DNA from: Pseudomonas shahriarae
Lineage (GTDB): Bacteria; Pseudomonadota; Gammaproteobacteria; Pseudomonadales; Pseudomonadaceae
DNA: 64,000 nucleotides
Direction: 5' to 3'
Assembly (NCBI RefSeq): GCF_014268455.2
Contig: NZ_CP077085.1
Span: 3,389,001-3,453,000, forward strand
Both the position numbers and the translations under genes were made by a program. The first letter of the stretch is position 1. Every line of letters starts with the position of its first letter. This document shows positions 1-9,617 of the stretch, piece after piece. The notes below the pieces were generated by a model that saw only the letters and a list, made by a program, of their open reading frames with translations, was not told where the DNA came from and did not search any database.

Positions 1-480
1 CACGCAGTTGAGCTTGACCCGCTCGAACCCCGCGTCCCGCGCCGCCTCGATGCCGTCCAGCACCTGGCGCAGGTCACCGTTGCGGGTAATCGCGCGAAAG
101 CGCTCGGGGTCGAGGCTGTCGAGGCTGATATTCATACGCTTGACCCCAGCCTCTACCAGCGGCCGGGCCAGGCGCTCCAGTTGCGTGCCGTTGCTGGTCA
201 TCACCAGCTCACGCAGGCCGGGCAACGCGGCGATATGGCGGCACAGTTCGACAATGCCTGGACGGATCAGCGGTTCGCCCCCCGTCAGGCGGATCTTGCG
301 CACACCCTGGCTGACGAACACCGTCGCCAGCCGTTGCAGCTCCTCCAGGGTCAGGACCTGCTGGCGCGGCAGGAACGTCATGTTTTTCGCCATGCAATAC
401 ACACAGCGCAAATCACAACGATCGGTCACCGACAACCGCAGGTAGTCAATGGAACGGCCCACACCATCCACCAGGCTCAT
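1..480 (-). CDS. moaA: GTP 3',8-cyclase MoaA, 3' end cut by window edge
   Basis: Radical SAM enzyme for the first step of molybdopterin synthesis (GTP to 3',8-cyclo-GTP), cytoplasmic. The reverse-strand translation starts [10 protein letters not shown] and shows the radical SAM cluster CDLRCVYC (Cys 22, 26, 29) followed by the SAM-binding LTGGEP motif and the SNGT and NISLDSL motifs. About 160 residues are visible, roughly the first half of the usual ~330; the rest lies left of base 1. The ATG is one base after the stop of the isomerase gene, so it is the last visible gene of the nar operon. P. aeruginosa also has a moaA copy at the end of its nar operon. The context fits, because NarG needs the Mo-bisMGD cofactor. 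Confidence 0.95.
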   Translation of the reverse strand, partial: MSLVDGVGRSIDYLRLSVTDRCDLRCVYCMAKNMTFLPRQQVLTLEELQRLATVFVSQGVRKIRLTGGEPLIRPGIVELCRHIAALPGLRELVMTSNGTQLERLARPLVEAGVKRMNISLDSLDPERFRAITRNGDLRQVLDGIEAARDAGFERVKLNCV

Positions 481-481
481 G

Positions 482-1396
482 TCACTGCACCAACGGCGAG
501 TCGGCGCCCTGCAACGCGATGCCACGCACATCGGCCGCGCCAATCAGGGTTTGCAGGTATTGCACCAGTGCCTTCTGCCATACCCCTTGCTGCAACTGGG
601 TGCGGATCGCCGTAGCCACCGCCTCGTATGGCAGCGCCTGGCCTTCGATGCGTTGATCGACGCAGATCACATGCCAGCCGTAGCGGCTTTCCAGGGGTTT
701 GCCGGCCAGGCCCGGGGCCAGGGTGAACAACTGGCGCTCCAGTTCCGGCACGGTCTGGCCTTTGCTGACCTGCCCCAGGGAGCCGCCCTGGGCCTTGGAG
801 GGGCACGCCGAATACTGCAGCGCCAGCTCGGCAAAGCTGCCGGGCGACTCTTCCAGCTTCTGCAACAGCACCTCGGCCTGGGCATGGGCCTGATGGCGCG
901 CCTCAGCATCATCCGGCGCGCACTCCAGCAGGATGTGGCGCACCGCCAGCAACGGCGCGCTGTGAAAGCGCCCGCGATTGCTCTCGAAGTAGCGCACACA
1001 AGTGGCCTCGTCGCAGTCCGGCACCTGGACTTCGCGCTCCAGCAACAGGCGGGTCGCCGCCTCCTCTTCGTTCTCGCCGGCGCCGACTTCCAGTTGCACA
1101 CCCAACTCGCGAATCCGCTGCTGCAACAGCTCACGGATCACCAGCGCGCGGGCAGCCAGGAACACCGCCTCCTCGCGGCTTTCAGCCGGGTGATATTGCA
1201 ACTCCTGGGCCATGTTTTCCGGGGTGATCACCACCCCGTTGACGCTGACAATCGGCCATTCCTGCTCGCTACTGGCGATCAGTTGGGGCTCATCCGCCAC
1301 CTCGACCTCGGGTACCACAACGTCCACAGCCTTGGCCGAAGAACTGCAGCCGCCACCGCCTGCACCGCCGCCACCACATCCGCATCCTGTAGTCAT
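482..1396 (-). CDS. PpiC-type peptidyl-prolyl isomerase (NifM-like) of the nar operon
   Basis: Parvulin-family prolyl isomerase of 304 residues. The C-terminal half carries the rotamase domain (about 145-245: [29 protein letters not shown]). The N-terminal half resembles the helical domain of NifM. I see no signal peptide, so a cytoplasmic role is likely, probably folding or assembly of the nitrate reductase complex (inference from position between narI and moaA). The chosen ATG at 1396 follows a GAGGAG ribosome site; a longer reading frame upstream has no comparable site. Odd: the N-terminus is a Cys/Gly-rich stretch ([11 protein letters not shown], then GGGGCSSS) with three cysteines, which could bind metal. 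A PpiC gene in this position is known from P. aeruginosa, where its exact role is unclear to me. Confidence 0.88.
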   Translation of the reverse strand: MTTGCGCGGGGAGGGGCSSSAKAVDVVVPEVEVADEPQLIASSEQEWPIVSVNGVVITPENMAQELQYHPAESREEAVFLAARALVIRELLQQRIRELGVQLEVGAGENEEEAATRLLLEREVQVPDCDEATCVRYFESNRGRFHSAPLLAVRHILLECAPDDAEARHQAHAQAEVLLQKLEESPGSFAELALQYSACPSKAQGGSLGQVSKGQTVPELERQLFTLAPGLAGKPLESRYGWHVICVDQRIEGQALPYEAVATAIRTQLQQGVWQKALVQYLQTLIGAADVRGIALQGADSPLVQ

Positions 1397-1406
1397 GACG
1401 TTCTCC

Positions 1407-2084
1407 TCACTTCTGCCGCACGATTTGATAACGACGCCCCAGGTACCAGATCGGTGCGCTGACCATATGCACCAGACGGGTAAACGGGAACAGCACAAAC
1501 AGGGTCAAACCCAGCGCCACGTGCAACTTGTAGATCAGGCTCACCGGGGCAATCGCGGCGGCCGCTTCCACAGGTCGCAGCAGCACGACGTTCTGCGCCC
1601 AGTCCGCGAGCATCACCATCACCGAGCCGTCCATATGCCCGGTGGAGGCGACGATGGTCAGCAAGCCCAGCACCAGCTGCGCCAGCAACACCAGCAGGAT
1701 CAAGATGTCCGACGGGCTCGACGTGGCCCGTACCCGAGGATCGGTGAGGCGGCGCTTGACCAGCATCAGCAGGCCCACCAGGCACAGCAGGCCGAAGAAA
1801 CCACCGGAAACCATCGCCAGCAGTTGCTTGTGCTCAGTGCTGATCACATGGTGGTAGATCGACGCCGGGGTCAGCAGGCCGACAAAATGCCCGGCCAGCA
1901 CGAACAGCACACCGATATGGAAGAAGTTGCTCGCCACGCGCATGCCACGGTTACTGAGCATCTGGCTGGAACCGGCCTTCCAGGTGTACTGGGACAGGTC
2001 AAACCGCGCCCAACTGCCCAACAGGCAAATGGCCAGGGCGACATACGGATACACGCCAAATACCAACAAATTCCACTTAGACAT
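1407..2084 (-). CDS. narI: respiratory nitrate reductase gamma subunit NarI
   Basis: Membrane cytochrome b subunit (225 residues) that oxidises quinol and passes electrons through two b hemes to NarH. Five hydrophobic helices are visible, with histidines in the helices (FFHIGVLFVLAGH near residue 56-66, and YKLHVALG and TRLVHM near 185-205) that are the expected heme ligands. It starts MSKWNLLVFG. Its ATG lies inside the end of narJ (8-bp overlap), pointing to translational coupling. Length equals the usual NarI. Translation from further upstream in this frame is open but runs through narJ and is not the real start. Confidence 0.97.
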   Translation of the reverse strand: MSKWNLLVFGVYPYVALAICLLGSWARFDLSQYTWKAGSSQMLSNRGMRVASNFFHIGVLFVLAGHFVGLLTPASIYHHVISTEHKQLLAMVSGGFFGLLCLVGLLMLVKRRLTDPRVRATSSPSDILILLVLLAQLVLGLLTIVASTGHMDGSVMVMLADWAQNVVLLRPVEAAAAIAPVSLIYKLHVALGLTLFVLFPFTRLVHMVSAPIWYLGRRYQIVRQK

Positions 2085-2832
2085 TACCCACCTCCTTGGC
2101 TGGCACAGCGGCCAGCCCTTCGTGCTGAAAATCCACCCAGTGCAAGGGCACCGCACTTTCTTCGCGGGCCTTGCCCGGTGCGCTGGGCATCGAGCTGCAA
2201 CGGTCCTGCTGCTCGGCCTGCATAAAGTCCACGGCCTCCTCTTCCCAGACCTTGTCCAGGGCTTCGAGGGAGTCGTCGCGGACTTCAGCGGCGACCTGGG
2301 CGCGCAACTCGGCGATGGCCTGGTGCGGCTCGGCGCCGCTGATCTGCAACAGCGCACGGAAGCAACTCGCGTAGGCGCTTTCACGCTCATCCAGGCGCGC
2401 CGCCAGCAGGGCCAGCAAGTGCGCCACATCCGCCAGGCCCTCGCGGGCCTCAATGTCTTCGCGGGTGGACAAGAACTCCAGGTACAGCGGGATGTAGTCC
2501 GGCAGCTCCTTGACGCCGATGGCAAACCCGGCTTCCTGGTACTGGGCCATCATGTCGACCATGGCCTGGCCACGGTCCCGCGACTCACCATGCACGTGTT
2601 CGAACAACAGCAGCGACAGCGAGCGGCCACGGCCAAACAGCGCGCCGTAGTGCTCCTGGCCGTCCATCAGGTCATTGCTGCAGATCAGTTCGAGCAGCTC
2701 AAACAGCGCACCGCGCTGCTTGGGGCTGATTTCCCGCGATTCGATAATCGCCTTTTCCAGCTCATCATGGCCGTCGACCAGGATTTGGGTGGGATAGTCC
2801 AGCAGCAACGAGATCACTTTAAGAATGCGCAT
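2077..2832 (-). CDS. narJ: nitrate reductase assembly chaperone NarJ
   Basis: Cytoplasmic chaperone (251 residues) of the NarJ/TorD family. It binds the N-terminus of apo-NarG and holds it until the Mo cofactor and the first Fe-S cluster are inserted. It is recognised by the N-terminal ISLLLDYPTQ, the YGALFGRGRSLSLLLFEHVHGES segment and the LPDYIPLYLEFL segment, all typical of NarJ. It starts three bases after narH and overlaps narI by 8 bp. The C-terminal ~60 residues are acidic and poorly conserved, as is usual. Confidence 0.97.
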   Translation of the reverse strand: MRILKVISLLLDYPTQILVDGHDELEKAIIESREISPKQRGALFELLELICSNDLMDGQEHYGALFGRGRSLSLLLFEHVHGESRDRGQAMVDMMAQYQEAGFAIGVKELPDYIPLYLEFLSTREDIEAREGLADVAHLLALLAARLDERESAYASCFRALLQISGAEPHQAIAELRAQVAAEVRDDSLEALDKVWEEEAVDFMQAEQQDRCSSMPSAPGKAREESAVPLHWVDFQHEGLAAVPAKEVGNV

Positions 2833-2835
2833 GGC

Positions 2836-4374
2836 TCAGTCCTCCCAGATCTGGACGGTTTTCAACACGTCGCGGCGGTTAGCCTTTTTGGCGCCGAACA
2901 TATTGGTGTCGGAGCTGCCACTGCAGCCGCTGCCGAAGCTGAAACCACAGCCGGAACGCTCGGCAAACGCATCGCTCATCGCGTCTTCACGGTGGGCGCT
3001 GGGCACCACAAAACGGTCTTCGTAGTTGGCAATCGCCAGGTAGCGGTACATCTCTTCCACCTGGGCCACGCTCAGGTCCACGTCGGTCAGCACTTGCAGG
3101 TCTTCAACCCCATCCACTTGCTGCGAACGCTTGAAAGCGCGCATGGCCAGCAGGCGTTTCAGGGCACGCTTGACCGGTTTTTCGTCACCGGCTGTGAGCA
3201 TATTGGCCAGGTAACGCAGGGGGATACGCAGGCTGTCGACATCCGGGATCACCCCGTTCATGCCCACGGTGCCAGCGGCGGCCGCGTTCTGGATCGGCGA
3301 GAGTGGCGGCACGTACCAGACCATCGGCAAGGTGCGGTATTCCGGGTGCAGCGGCAGCGCGAGCTTCCAGTCCACGGCCATTTTGTACACCGGCGAACGC
3401 TGGGCCGAGTCGATCACCGACTGCGGTACACCATCGGCCAGGGCCTGGCGGATCACCGCCGGGTCGTTCGGGTCGAGGAAGATTTCCAGCTGCTTCTCGT
3501 ACAGGTCGTGCTCGTTGGCGGTGCTGGCCACTTCGCTGATGCGATCGGCGTCATACAGCAGCACGCCGAGGTAGCGGATACGCCCGACGCAGGTTTCTGC
3601 GCAAACGGTAGGCATGCCGGCTTCGATCCGTGGGTAGCAGAAGATGCACTTCTCGGACTTGCCGCTCTTCCAGTTGAAGTAGATTTTCTTGTACGGGCAG
3701 CCGCTGATGCACATGCGCCAGCCGCGGCATTTTTCCTGGTCGATCAGCACGATACCGTCTTCTTCACGCTTGTAGATCGCGCCGCTGGGGCACGATGCCG
3801 CGCACGCCGGGTTCAGGCAGTGCTCGCACAGGCGCGGCAGGTACATCATGAAGGTGTTTTCGTACTCGCCATAAATGTCGGCCTGGATCTGGTCGAAGTT
3901 CTTGTCCTTGCGGCGCTTGGCGAACTCGGTGCCGAGGATTTCCTCCCAGTTGGGGCCCCACTCGATTTTTTCCATGCGCTTGCCGGACACCACCGAGCGC
4001 GGCCGCGCAGTCGGTTGGTGCTCGCCCAAAGGCGCGGTGTGCAGGTGCTGGTAATCGAAGTCGAACGGTTCGTAGTAGTCGTCCAGGCTCGGCAGGTCGG
4101 GGTTGGCGAAGATGTTCGCCAACACGCGGAACTTGCCGCCGATGCGTGGGTTGATCGAGCCGTTGGCGTTGCGGATCCAGCCGCCTTTCCACTTGTCCTG
4201 GTTTTCCCATTCTTTCGGGTAGCCGATACCGGGCTTGGACTCGACGTTGTTGAACCAGGCGTATTCCATGCCTTCACGGCTGGTCCACACGTTTTTGCAG
4301 GTGATCGAGCAGGTGTGGCAGCCGATGCATTTGTCCAGGTTCAGGACCATGCCGATTTGTGAGCGGATCTTCAT
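2836..4374 (-). CDS. narH: respiratory nitrate reductase beta subunit NarH
   Basis: Iron-sulfur subunit (512 residues) carrying three [4Fe-4S] clusters and one [3Fe-4S] cluster between NarI and NarG. The first cluster motif is CIGCHTC..C (Cys 16, 19, 22, 26). A second group is CEHCLNPACAASCP. In the third group, EKCRGWRMCISGCP, Trp replaces one Cys as in all NarH, giving the 3Fe cluster. The C-terminal CGFSFGSGCSGS also matches E. coli NarH. The ATG at 4374 (MKIRSQIG) sits one base after the narG stop; the open frame continues upstream into narG but that is not coding in this frame. Confidence 0.98.
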   Translation of the reverse strand: MKIRSQIGMVLNLDKCIGCHTCSITCKNVWTSREGMEYAWFNNVESKPGIGYPKEWENQDKWKGGWIRNANGSINPRIGGKFRVLANIFANPDLPSLDDYYEPFDFDYQHLHTAPLGEHQPTARPRSVVSGKRMEKIEWGPNWEEILGTEFAKRRKDKNFDQIQADIYGEYENTFMMYLPRLCEHCLNPACAASCPSGAIYKREEDGIVLIDQEKCRGWRMCISGCPYKKIYFNWKSGKSEKCIFCYPRIEAGMPTVCAETCVGRIRYLGVLLYDADRISEVASTANEHDLYEKQLEIFLDPNDPAVIRQALADGVPQSVIDSAQRSPVYKMAVDWKLALPLHPEYRTLPMVWYVPPLSPIQNAAAAGTVGMNGVIPDVDSLRIPLRYLANMLTAGDEKPVKRALKRLLAMRAFKRSQQVDGVEDLQVLTDVDLSVAQVEEMYRYLAIANYEDRFVVPSAHREDAMSDAFAERSGCGFSFGSGCSGSSDTNMFGAKKANRRDVLKTVQIWED

Positions 4375-4375
4375 C

Positions 4376-7300
4376 TCAATTCTCCTCGATATCGGTCGGC
4401 AATGGACGCGGCAGATCATCACCGCTGGAGCCATCGAGCCAATCGACCTTGACCATCTTGCGCACCACCACGAATTCATCGCGGTTGCAGCCGACCGTGC
4501 CGTAATAGTTGAAACCGTAGGCCTGCTGGGCATAGCCGCCGATCATATGGGTCGGCTTGAGCACCACGCGGGTGACCGAGTTGTGGTGGCCGCCGCGGGT
4601 CTTGGTGGTTTCCGAACCCGGTACGTTCACGATGCGTTCCTGGGCGTGGTACATCATCACCATGCCTTCCTTGACCCGCTGGCTGACCACCGCACGGGCG
4701 GTCAGCGCGCCGTTGACGTTGAAGCATTCGATCCAGTCGTTGTCCTCGATCCCGGCGCGCTTGGCGTCGATTTCCGAGAGCCACACAATCGGGCCGCCAC
4801 GGCTTAAGGTGAGCATCAGCAGGTTGTCGCTGTAGGTGCTGTGAATCCCCCATTTCTGGTGCGGCGTGATCCAGTTCAGGACGATCTCGGTCTCGCCATT
4901 GCTGCGCTTGCCCTTCACGCCTTCGATGGTGCGGGTGTTGACCGGTGGCCGGTAGCTCATCAACTGCTCGCCGAACGCCTGCATCCACGGGTGATCCTGG
5001 TAGAACTGCTGGCGGCCGGTGATGGTGCGCCATGGGATGTTTTCATGGACGTTGGTGTAGCCGGCGTTGTAGCTCACGTGTTCGTCTTCGAGGCCCGACC
5101 AGGTGGGACTGGAGATGATCTTGCGCGGCTGTGCCTGGATATCGCGGAAGCGGATTGCTTCGTGGGCCTTGGAAATCGCCAGGTGGCTGTGGTCGATGCC
5201 GGTGAATTCCGACAGCGCCGCCCAGGCTTTCAAGGCGACCTTGCCGTTGGTTTCCGGAGCCAGGGACAGAATCACCTCGGCCGCGTCAATCGCCGTGTCG
5301 ATTTTTGGCCGGCCGTGGCTGATGCCCGCGTCGCCTTCGTGGTGGTTGAGTTCACCGAGGAACTGCACTTCTTCATCGGTGTTCCAGTTGATGCCCTTGC
5401 CGCCGTTGCCGAGTTTTTCCAGCATCGGGCCGAGGGACGAGAACTGCTTGTAGATGTTCGGGTAGTCCCGTTCCACCACCGCCATGTTCGGCGCATTCTT
5501 GCCCGGTACCGGCGCCACACCGGCGCTTTTCCAGTCAGTGCCGCCAAACGGCTGGGCCAATTCACCCACGCTGTCATGCATCAACGGCACGGTGACCAGG
5601 TCTTGTTCCACACCCAGATGGCCGACCGACATGGCCGAGAACGCCTTGGCGATGCCTTTGTAGATTTCCCAGTCCGAACGCGACTCCCACGCAGGATCAA
5701 TCGCCGCCGACAGCGGGTGAATGAACGGGTGCATGTCCGAGGTGTTCATGTCGTCTTTTTCGTACCAGGTGGCGGTCGGCAAGACGATGTCGGAATACAC
5801 GCAAGTCGAGGACATGCGGAAGTCCAGGGTGGTCACCAGGTCCAGCTTGCCGATGGCGCCGTCTTCGACCCATTCGGCCTCGGTTGGCTTGCATTCGGTG
5901 CTGTGGCCGATGTCTTCGTTCATCACCCCGTTCTTGGTGCCGAGCAGGTACTTGAGCATGTACTCGTGGCCCTTGCCCGACGAGCCGAGCAGGTTGGAGC
6001 GCCAGATAAACATGTTGCGCGGGAAGTTCACCGGGCTGTCCGGCTGCTCGCAGGCAAAGCGCAGGGTGCCGTCCTGCCAGGATTTGACCACGTAGTCTTT
6101 GGGGTCCATACCGGCAGCCGCCGCATCACGGCAGATATGCAGCGGGTTGGTATTGAGTTGTGGCGCGCTGGGCAACCAACCGGCGCGTTCGGCACGGATG
6201 TTGTAGTCCAGGGCGTGTTCCGGGAACTGCGACTTGTCGGCCAGCGGCGAGAGGATGTCGTGCATGCTCATCTTCTCGTGGCGCCATTGCGAGCTGTGGC
6301 CGTAGAAGAAGCTGGTGCCGTTCATCTGGCGTGGCGGACGGTTCCAGTCCAGGCCGAATGCCAGGGGCAGCCAGCCGCATTGCGGACGCAGTTTTTCCTG
6401 GCCCACGTAGTGCGCCCAACCGCCGCCGGTCTGGCCGACACAACCGCAGAGCATGAGCATATTGATCAGCCCGCGGTAGTTCATGTCCATGTGGTACCAG
6501 TGGTTCATCGCCGCGCCGACGATGATCATCGAGCGGCCACGGGTCTTGTCGGCGTTGTCGGCAAACTCACGGGCGATCTGGATGGCCTTCTCGCGGCTGA
6601 CCCCGGTGATTGCCTCCTGCCAGGCTGGCGTGCCCGGCACGCTGGCGTCGTTGTAGTCCTTGGCCACGTTGTTGCCGCCCAGGCCACGGTCGATGGCCAG
6701 GTTGGCCGCCGACAGGTCGAACACCGTCGCCACTTTGGCCACCGTGCCATCGGCCAGGGTCACGCTGTGTACCGGTACCCGGCGAAATTGCACGGCATCG
6801 CCGGCCACGTGCTGGAAGTAGTCGTGGGCTTCACCGGCAAAATACGGGAACGCCACTTCGGCGACGTCATCGCCGATCAGGCTCAGTTTCAGGTCGATCT
6901 CGCGACCTTCACCGCCTTCTTTGGCCAGGATGTTCCACTTGCCCTTCTCGCCCCAGCGATAGCCGATGGAACCTTGTGGCGAAACCAGCTCGCCGCTTTC
7001 GTCGAGGGCGATGGTTTTCCATTCCGGGTTGTTGTCCTGGCCCAGGTTGTCGACCAGGTCCGAGGCGCGCAGGAAGCGGTCCGGCTGGAAGCCTGCACCC
7101 GGCGCAAAACCGGTCATCGGCTTGAGCATTACCAGCACCGGCAAGTCGGTATAGCGCTTGGCGTATTCGGTGAAGTAGGCGCTCGGTTTATCCAGGTGAA
7201 ATTCCTTGAAGATCACATGGTTGAAGGCCTGGGCCAGTGCCGCGTCGGTGCCCTGCTTGGGGTTGAGCCACAGGTCGGTGAGCTTGGCCACTTCCGAATA

Positions 7301-8149
7301 GTCAGGCGTGATCGCCACGGTCTTGGTGCCCTTGTAGCGCACCTCGGTGAAGAAGTGTGCGTCCGGGGTACGGGTCTGCGGAACGTTGGAACCCCAGGCA
7401 ATGATGTAGTTGGAGTTGTACCAGTCGGCCGATTCCGGCACGTCGGTCTGCTCGCCCCAGACCATCGGCGAGGCTGGCGGCAGGTCGCAGTACCAGTCAT
7501 AGAAGCTCAGGCACACACCGCCGATCAGCGACAGGTAACGCGAACCGGCGGCGTAGCTGACCATGGACATGGCCGGGATCGGCGAGAAGCCGACGATGCG
7601 GTCCGGGCCATATTGTTTGATGGTGTAGACGTTGGACGCGGCGATGATCTCGTTGACTTCATCCCAGTTGGAACGGATGAAGCCCCCCATGCCACGCTTG
7701 CTTTTATAGGCGTCGGCCTTGACCTTGTCCTCGACAATGCTCGCCCAGGCCTCGACCGGCGACAGGGTCAGGCGCGCCTCGCGCCACAGTTTGAGCAATG
7801 GCTTGCGGATTTTCGGGTATTTCAGGCGGTTGGCGCTGTAGATGTACCAGCTGTAGCTCGCACCACGGGGGCAGCCGCGCGGCTCGTGGTTGGGCAGGTC
7901 GTTACGGGTGCGCGGGTAGTCGGTCTGCTGGGTTTCCCAGGTGATCAGGCCGTTCTTCACGTAGATCTTCCACGAGCACGAGCCGGTGCAGTTCACCCCG
8001 TGGGTGGAGCGCACGATCTTGTCGTACTGCCAGCGCGAACGGTAGACGTTTTCCCAGTCGCGGGACTCCTTGCGGGTCTCGCCGTGACCTTCGGAGAACT
8101 CGTCTTGCTTGCGATTGAAGAACCGCAGTTGATCCAGTAAATGACTCAT
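4376..8149 (-). CDS. narG: respiratory nitrate reductase alpha subunit NarG
   Basis: Catalytic subunit (1257 residues) that reduces nitrate to nitrite at a Mo-bisMGD centre on the cytoplasmic face of the membrane. The FS0 cluster ligands His50, Cys54, Cys58 and Cys93 are present (HGVNCTGSC and CPRG). Asp222 in YCDLPPASP is at the same number as the Mo-ligating Asp of E. coli NarG. The N-terminus MSHLLDQLRFF is the NarJ-binding segment. Full length, no interruption. It heads the catalytic narGHJI block, 70 bp downstream of narK2, with no clear terminator between, so it is probably transcribed mainly from the narK1 promoter. Confidence 0.99.
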   Translation of the reverse strand: MSHLLDQLRFFNRKQDEFSEGHGETRKESRDWENVYRSRWQYDKIVRSTHGVNCTGSCSWKIYVKNGLITWETQQTDYPRTRNDLPNHEPRGCPRGASYSWYIYSANRLKYPKIRKPLLKLWREARLTLSPVEAWASIVEDKVKADAYKSKRGMGGFIRSNWDEVNEIIAASNVYTIKQYGPDRIVGFSPIPAMSMVSYAAGSRYLSLIGGVCLSFYDWYCDLPPASPMVWGEQTDVPESADWYNSNYIIAWGSNVPQTRTPDAHFFTEVRYKGTKTVAITPDYSEVAKLTDLWLNPKQGTDAALAQAFNHVIFKEFHLDKPSAYFTEYAKRYTDLPVLVMLKPMTGFAPGAGFQPDRFLRASDLVDNLGQDNNPEWKTIALDESGELVSPQGSIGYRWGEKGKWNILAKEGGEGREIDLKLSLIGDDVAEVAFPYFAGEAHDYFQHVAGDAVQFRRVPVHSVTLADGTVAKVATVFDLSAANLAIDRGLGGNNVAKDYNDASVPGTPAWQEAITGVSREKAIQIAREFADNADKTRGRSMIIVGAAMNHWYHMDMNYRGLINMLMLCGCVGQTGGGWAHYVGQEKLRPQCGWLPLAFGLDWNRPPRQMNGTSFFYGHSSQWRHEKMSMHDILSPLADKSQFPEHALDYNIRAERAGWLPSAPQLNTNPLHICRDAAAAGMDPKDYVVKSWQDGTLRFACEQPDSPVNFPRNMFIWRSNLLGSSGKGHEYMLKYLLGTKNGVMNEDIGHSTECKPTEAEWVEDGAIGKLDLVTTLDFRMSSTCVYSDIVLPTATWYEKDDMNTSDMHPFIHPLSAAIDPAWESRSDWEIYKGIAKAFSAMSVGHLGVEQDLVTVPLMHDSVGELAQPFGGTDWKSAGVAPVPGKNAPNMAVVERDYPNIYKQFSSLGPMLEKLGNGGKGINWNTDEEVQFLGELNHHEGDAGISHGRPKIDTAIDAAEVILSLAPETNGKVALKAWAALSEFTGIDHSHLAISKAHEAIRFRDIQAQPRKIISSPTWSGLEDEHVSYNAGYTNVHENIPWRTITGRQQFYQDHPWMQAFGEQLMSYRPPVNTRTIEGVKGKRSNGETEIVLNWITPHQKWGIHSTYSDNLLMLTLSRGGPIVWLSEIDAKRAGIEDNDWIECFNVNGALTARAVVSQRVKEGMVMMYHAQERIVNVPGSETTKTRGGHHNSVTRVVLKPTHMIGGYAQQAYGFNYYGTVGCNRDEFVVVRKMVKVDWLDGSSGDDLPRPLPTDIEEN

Positions 8150-8219
8150 GGTGCTTTCCTCTCAGGCTTGCTGCGGGGTTCTGTGCCCCGCCCACGCAAG
8201 GTTTGAATTCGGGGTCGAC

Positions 8220-9617
8220 TCAGCAGGGGGTCTCGGCGCCTTTGCGCGCATACCACCACCAGGTCACGACGATGCAGGTCAGGTAGAAGCCGACAAACAT
8301 GTAGAACGCCATGGCCGGGCTGCCGGTGTAGGCCATGGACGAGCCAAAGGTCTTGGGGATGAAGAACGCACCGAAGGCGCCCATTGCCGAGCTGAAGCCC
8401 AGCACTGCTGCCGACTCCTTGCTGGCATCCTTGAGGGCTTGCTCACGCACGGCGGCAGGTTTGCCGGCGCTGGCCTTTTCATGCTGGGTGCGGAAGATCA
8501 CCGGGATCATGCGGAAGGTGGAGCCATTGCCGATGCCGGTGGTGATGAACAGCAGCATGAACATGCCGAGGAAGCCGTAGAAGCTGCCTCCCTCGCCGTT
8601 CAGGGGCAAAAAGTGCAGGACGCCGAACACCATCACGATCATCAGCACGAAGTTCCACAAGGTCACCCGCGCACCGCCCAGTTTGTCGGCCAGCCAGCCA
8701 CCCAATGGGCGTACCAGGGCACCTACCAGCGGGCCGAGGAAGGCGAATTTCAAGGCGTTGACGTCTGGGAACGAGGTCTTGATCAGCATCGGGAAGGCGG
8801 CCGAGAAGCCAATGAACGAGCCGAAGGTGGCCAGGTACAACCAGCACATCAGCCAGTTGTGCTTGCGTTTGAAGATCACCGCCTGCTCGCTGAACGAAGC
8901 GCGGGCGCTGGACAGGTCATTCATGCCGAACCAGGCAAACAGGGTCACGGTGATGATGAACGGCACCCAGATAAACCCGGCGTTCTGCAACCACAACTGG
9001 CTGCCGTCTTCCAGGGTCTGTGGCTGGCCGCCAATCAGGCCGAACACACCGAAGGTAATCACCAGCGGCACGCAGAACTGCATCACCGACACCCCCAGGT
9101 TACCCAGGCCGGCGTTCAGGCCCAGGGCCGTGCCTTGCTGGGACTTGGGATAGAAGAAGCTGATGTTGGACATGCTCGAGGCGAAGTTGCCGCCACCGAA
9201 GCCGCACAGCAGCGCGATCAATACAAACACGCTGTAGGAGGTGCTCGGGTCTTGTACCGCGAAGCCCATCCACAGTGATGGAATCAGCAGCGACGCAGTG
9301 CTCAGGGCCGTCCAGCGGCGGCCACCGAAGATCGGCACCATGAACGAATAGAACACGCGCAAGGTGGCGCCAGACAGGCCGGGCAATGCCGCCAGCCAGA
9401 ACAGCTGGTCAGTGGTGAAGCTGAAGCCGATGGCGTTCAGGCGCACGATCACCGTGCTCCACACCATCCACACGGCGAAGGCCAACAGCAGCGCCGGGAT
9501 CGAGATCCACAGGTTGCGGGTCGCGGTCTGCTTGCCGCTGGCGCCCCAGAACGCCGGGTCTTCAGGGCGCCAGTCGTGGATCACCGGGCCCGAGTTGGGC
9601 TTTTGCGCGATAGTCAT
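8220..9617 (-). CDS. narK2: nitrate/nitrite transporter NarK2
   Basis: MFS transporter of 465 residues with about 12 membrane helices. It has the nitrate-porter signature near residue 145 (GGGNFASSMSNISFFYP) and a second Gly-rich signature in the C-terminal half (TGIGNGSTFRMIP), as in NarK nitrate/nitrite antiporters. In P. aeruginosa the second NarK of this operon acts as the nitrate/nitrite exchanger that keeps nitrite from accumulating; I transfer that role by position and family. Its ATG overlaps the narK1 stop by four bases (ATGA). Confidence 0.93.
   Translation of the reverse strand: MTIAQKPNSGPVIHDWRPEDPAFWGASGKQTATRNLWISIPALLLAFAVWMVWSTVIVRLNAIGFSFTTDQLFWLAALPGLSGATLRVFYSFMVPIFGGRRWTALSTASLLIPSLWMGFAVQDPSTSYSVFVLIALLCGFGGGNFASSMSNISFFYPKSQQGTALGLNAGLGNLGVSVMQFCVPLVITFGVFGLIGGQPQTLEDGSQLWLQNAGFIWVPFIITVTLFAWFGMNDLSSARASFSEQAVIFKRKHNWLMCWLYLATFGSFIGFSAAFPMLIKTSFPDVNALKFAFLGPLVGALVRPLGGWLADKLGGARVTLWNFVLMIVMVFGVLHFLPLNGEGGSFYGFLGMFMLLFITTGIGNGSTFRMIPVIFRTQHEKASAGKPAAVREQALKDASKESAAVLGFSSAMGAFGAFFIPKTFGSSMAYTGSPAMAFYMFVGFYLTCIVVTWWWYARKGAETPC

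Noticed and set aside
1927-8140. Very long open frames (811 and 1099 codons) on the plus strand opposite narH and narG
   Set aside because: They are antisense shadows caused by high-GC codon use; they lack family sequence and ribosome sites, while narG and narH are certain.
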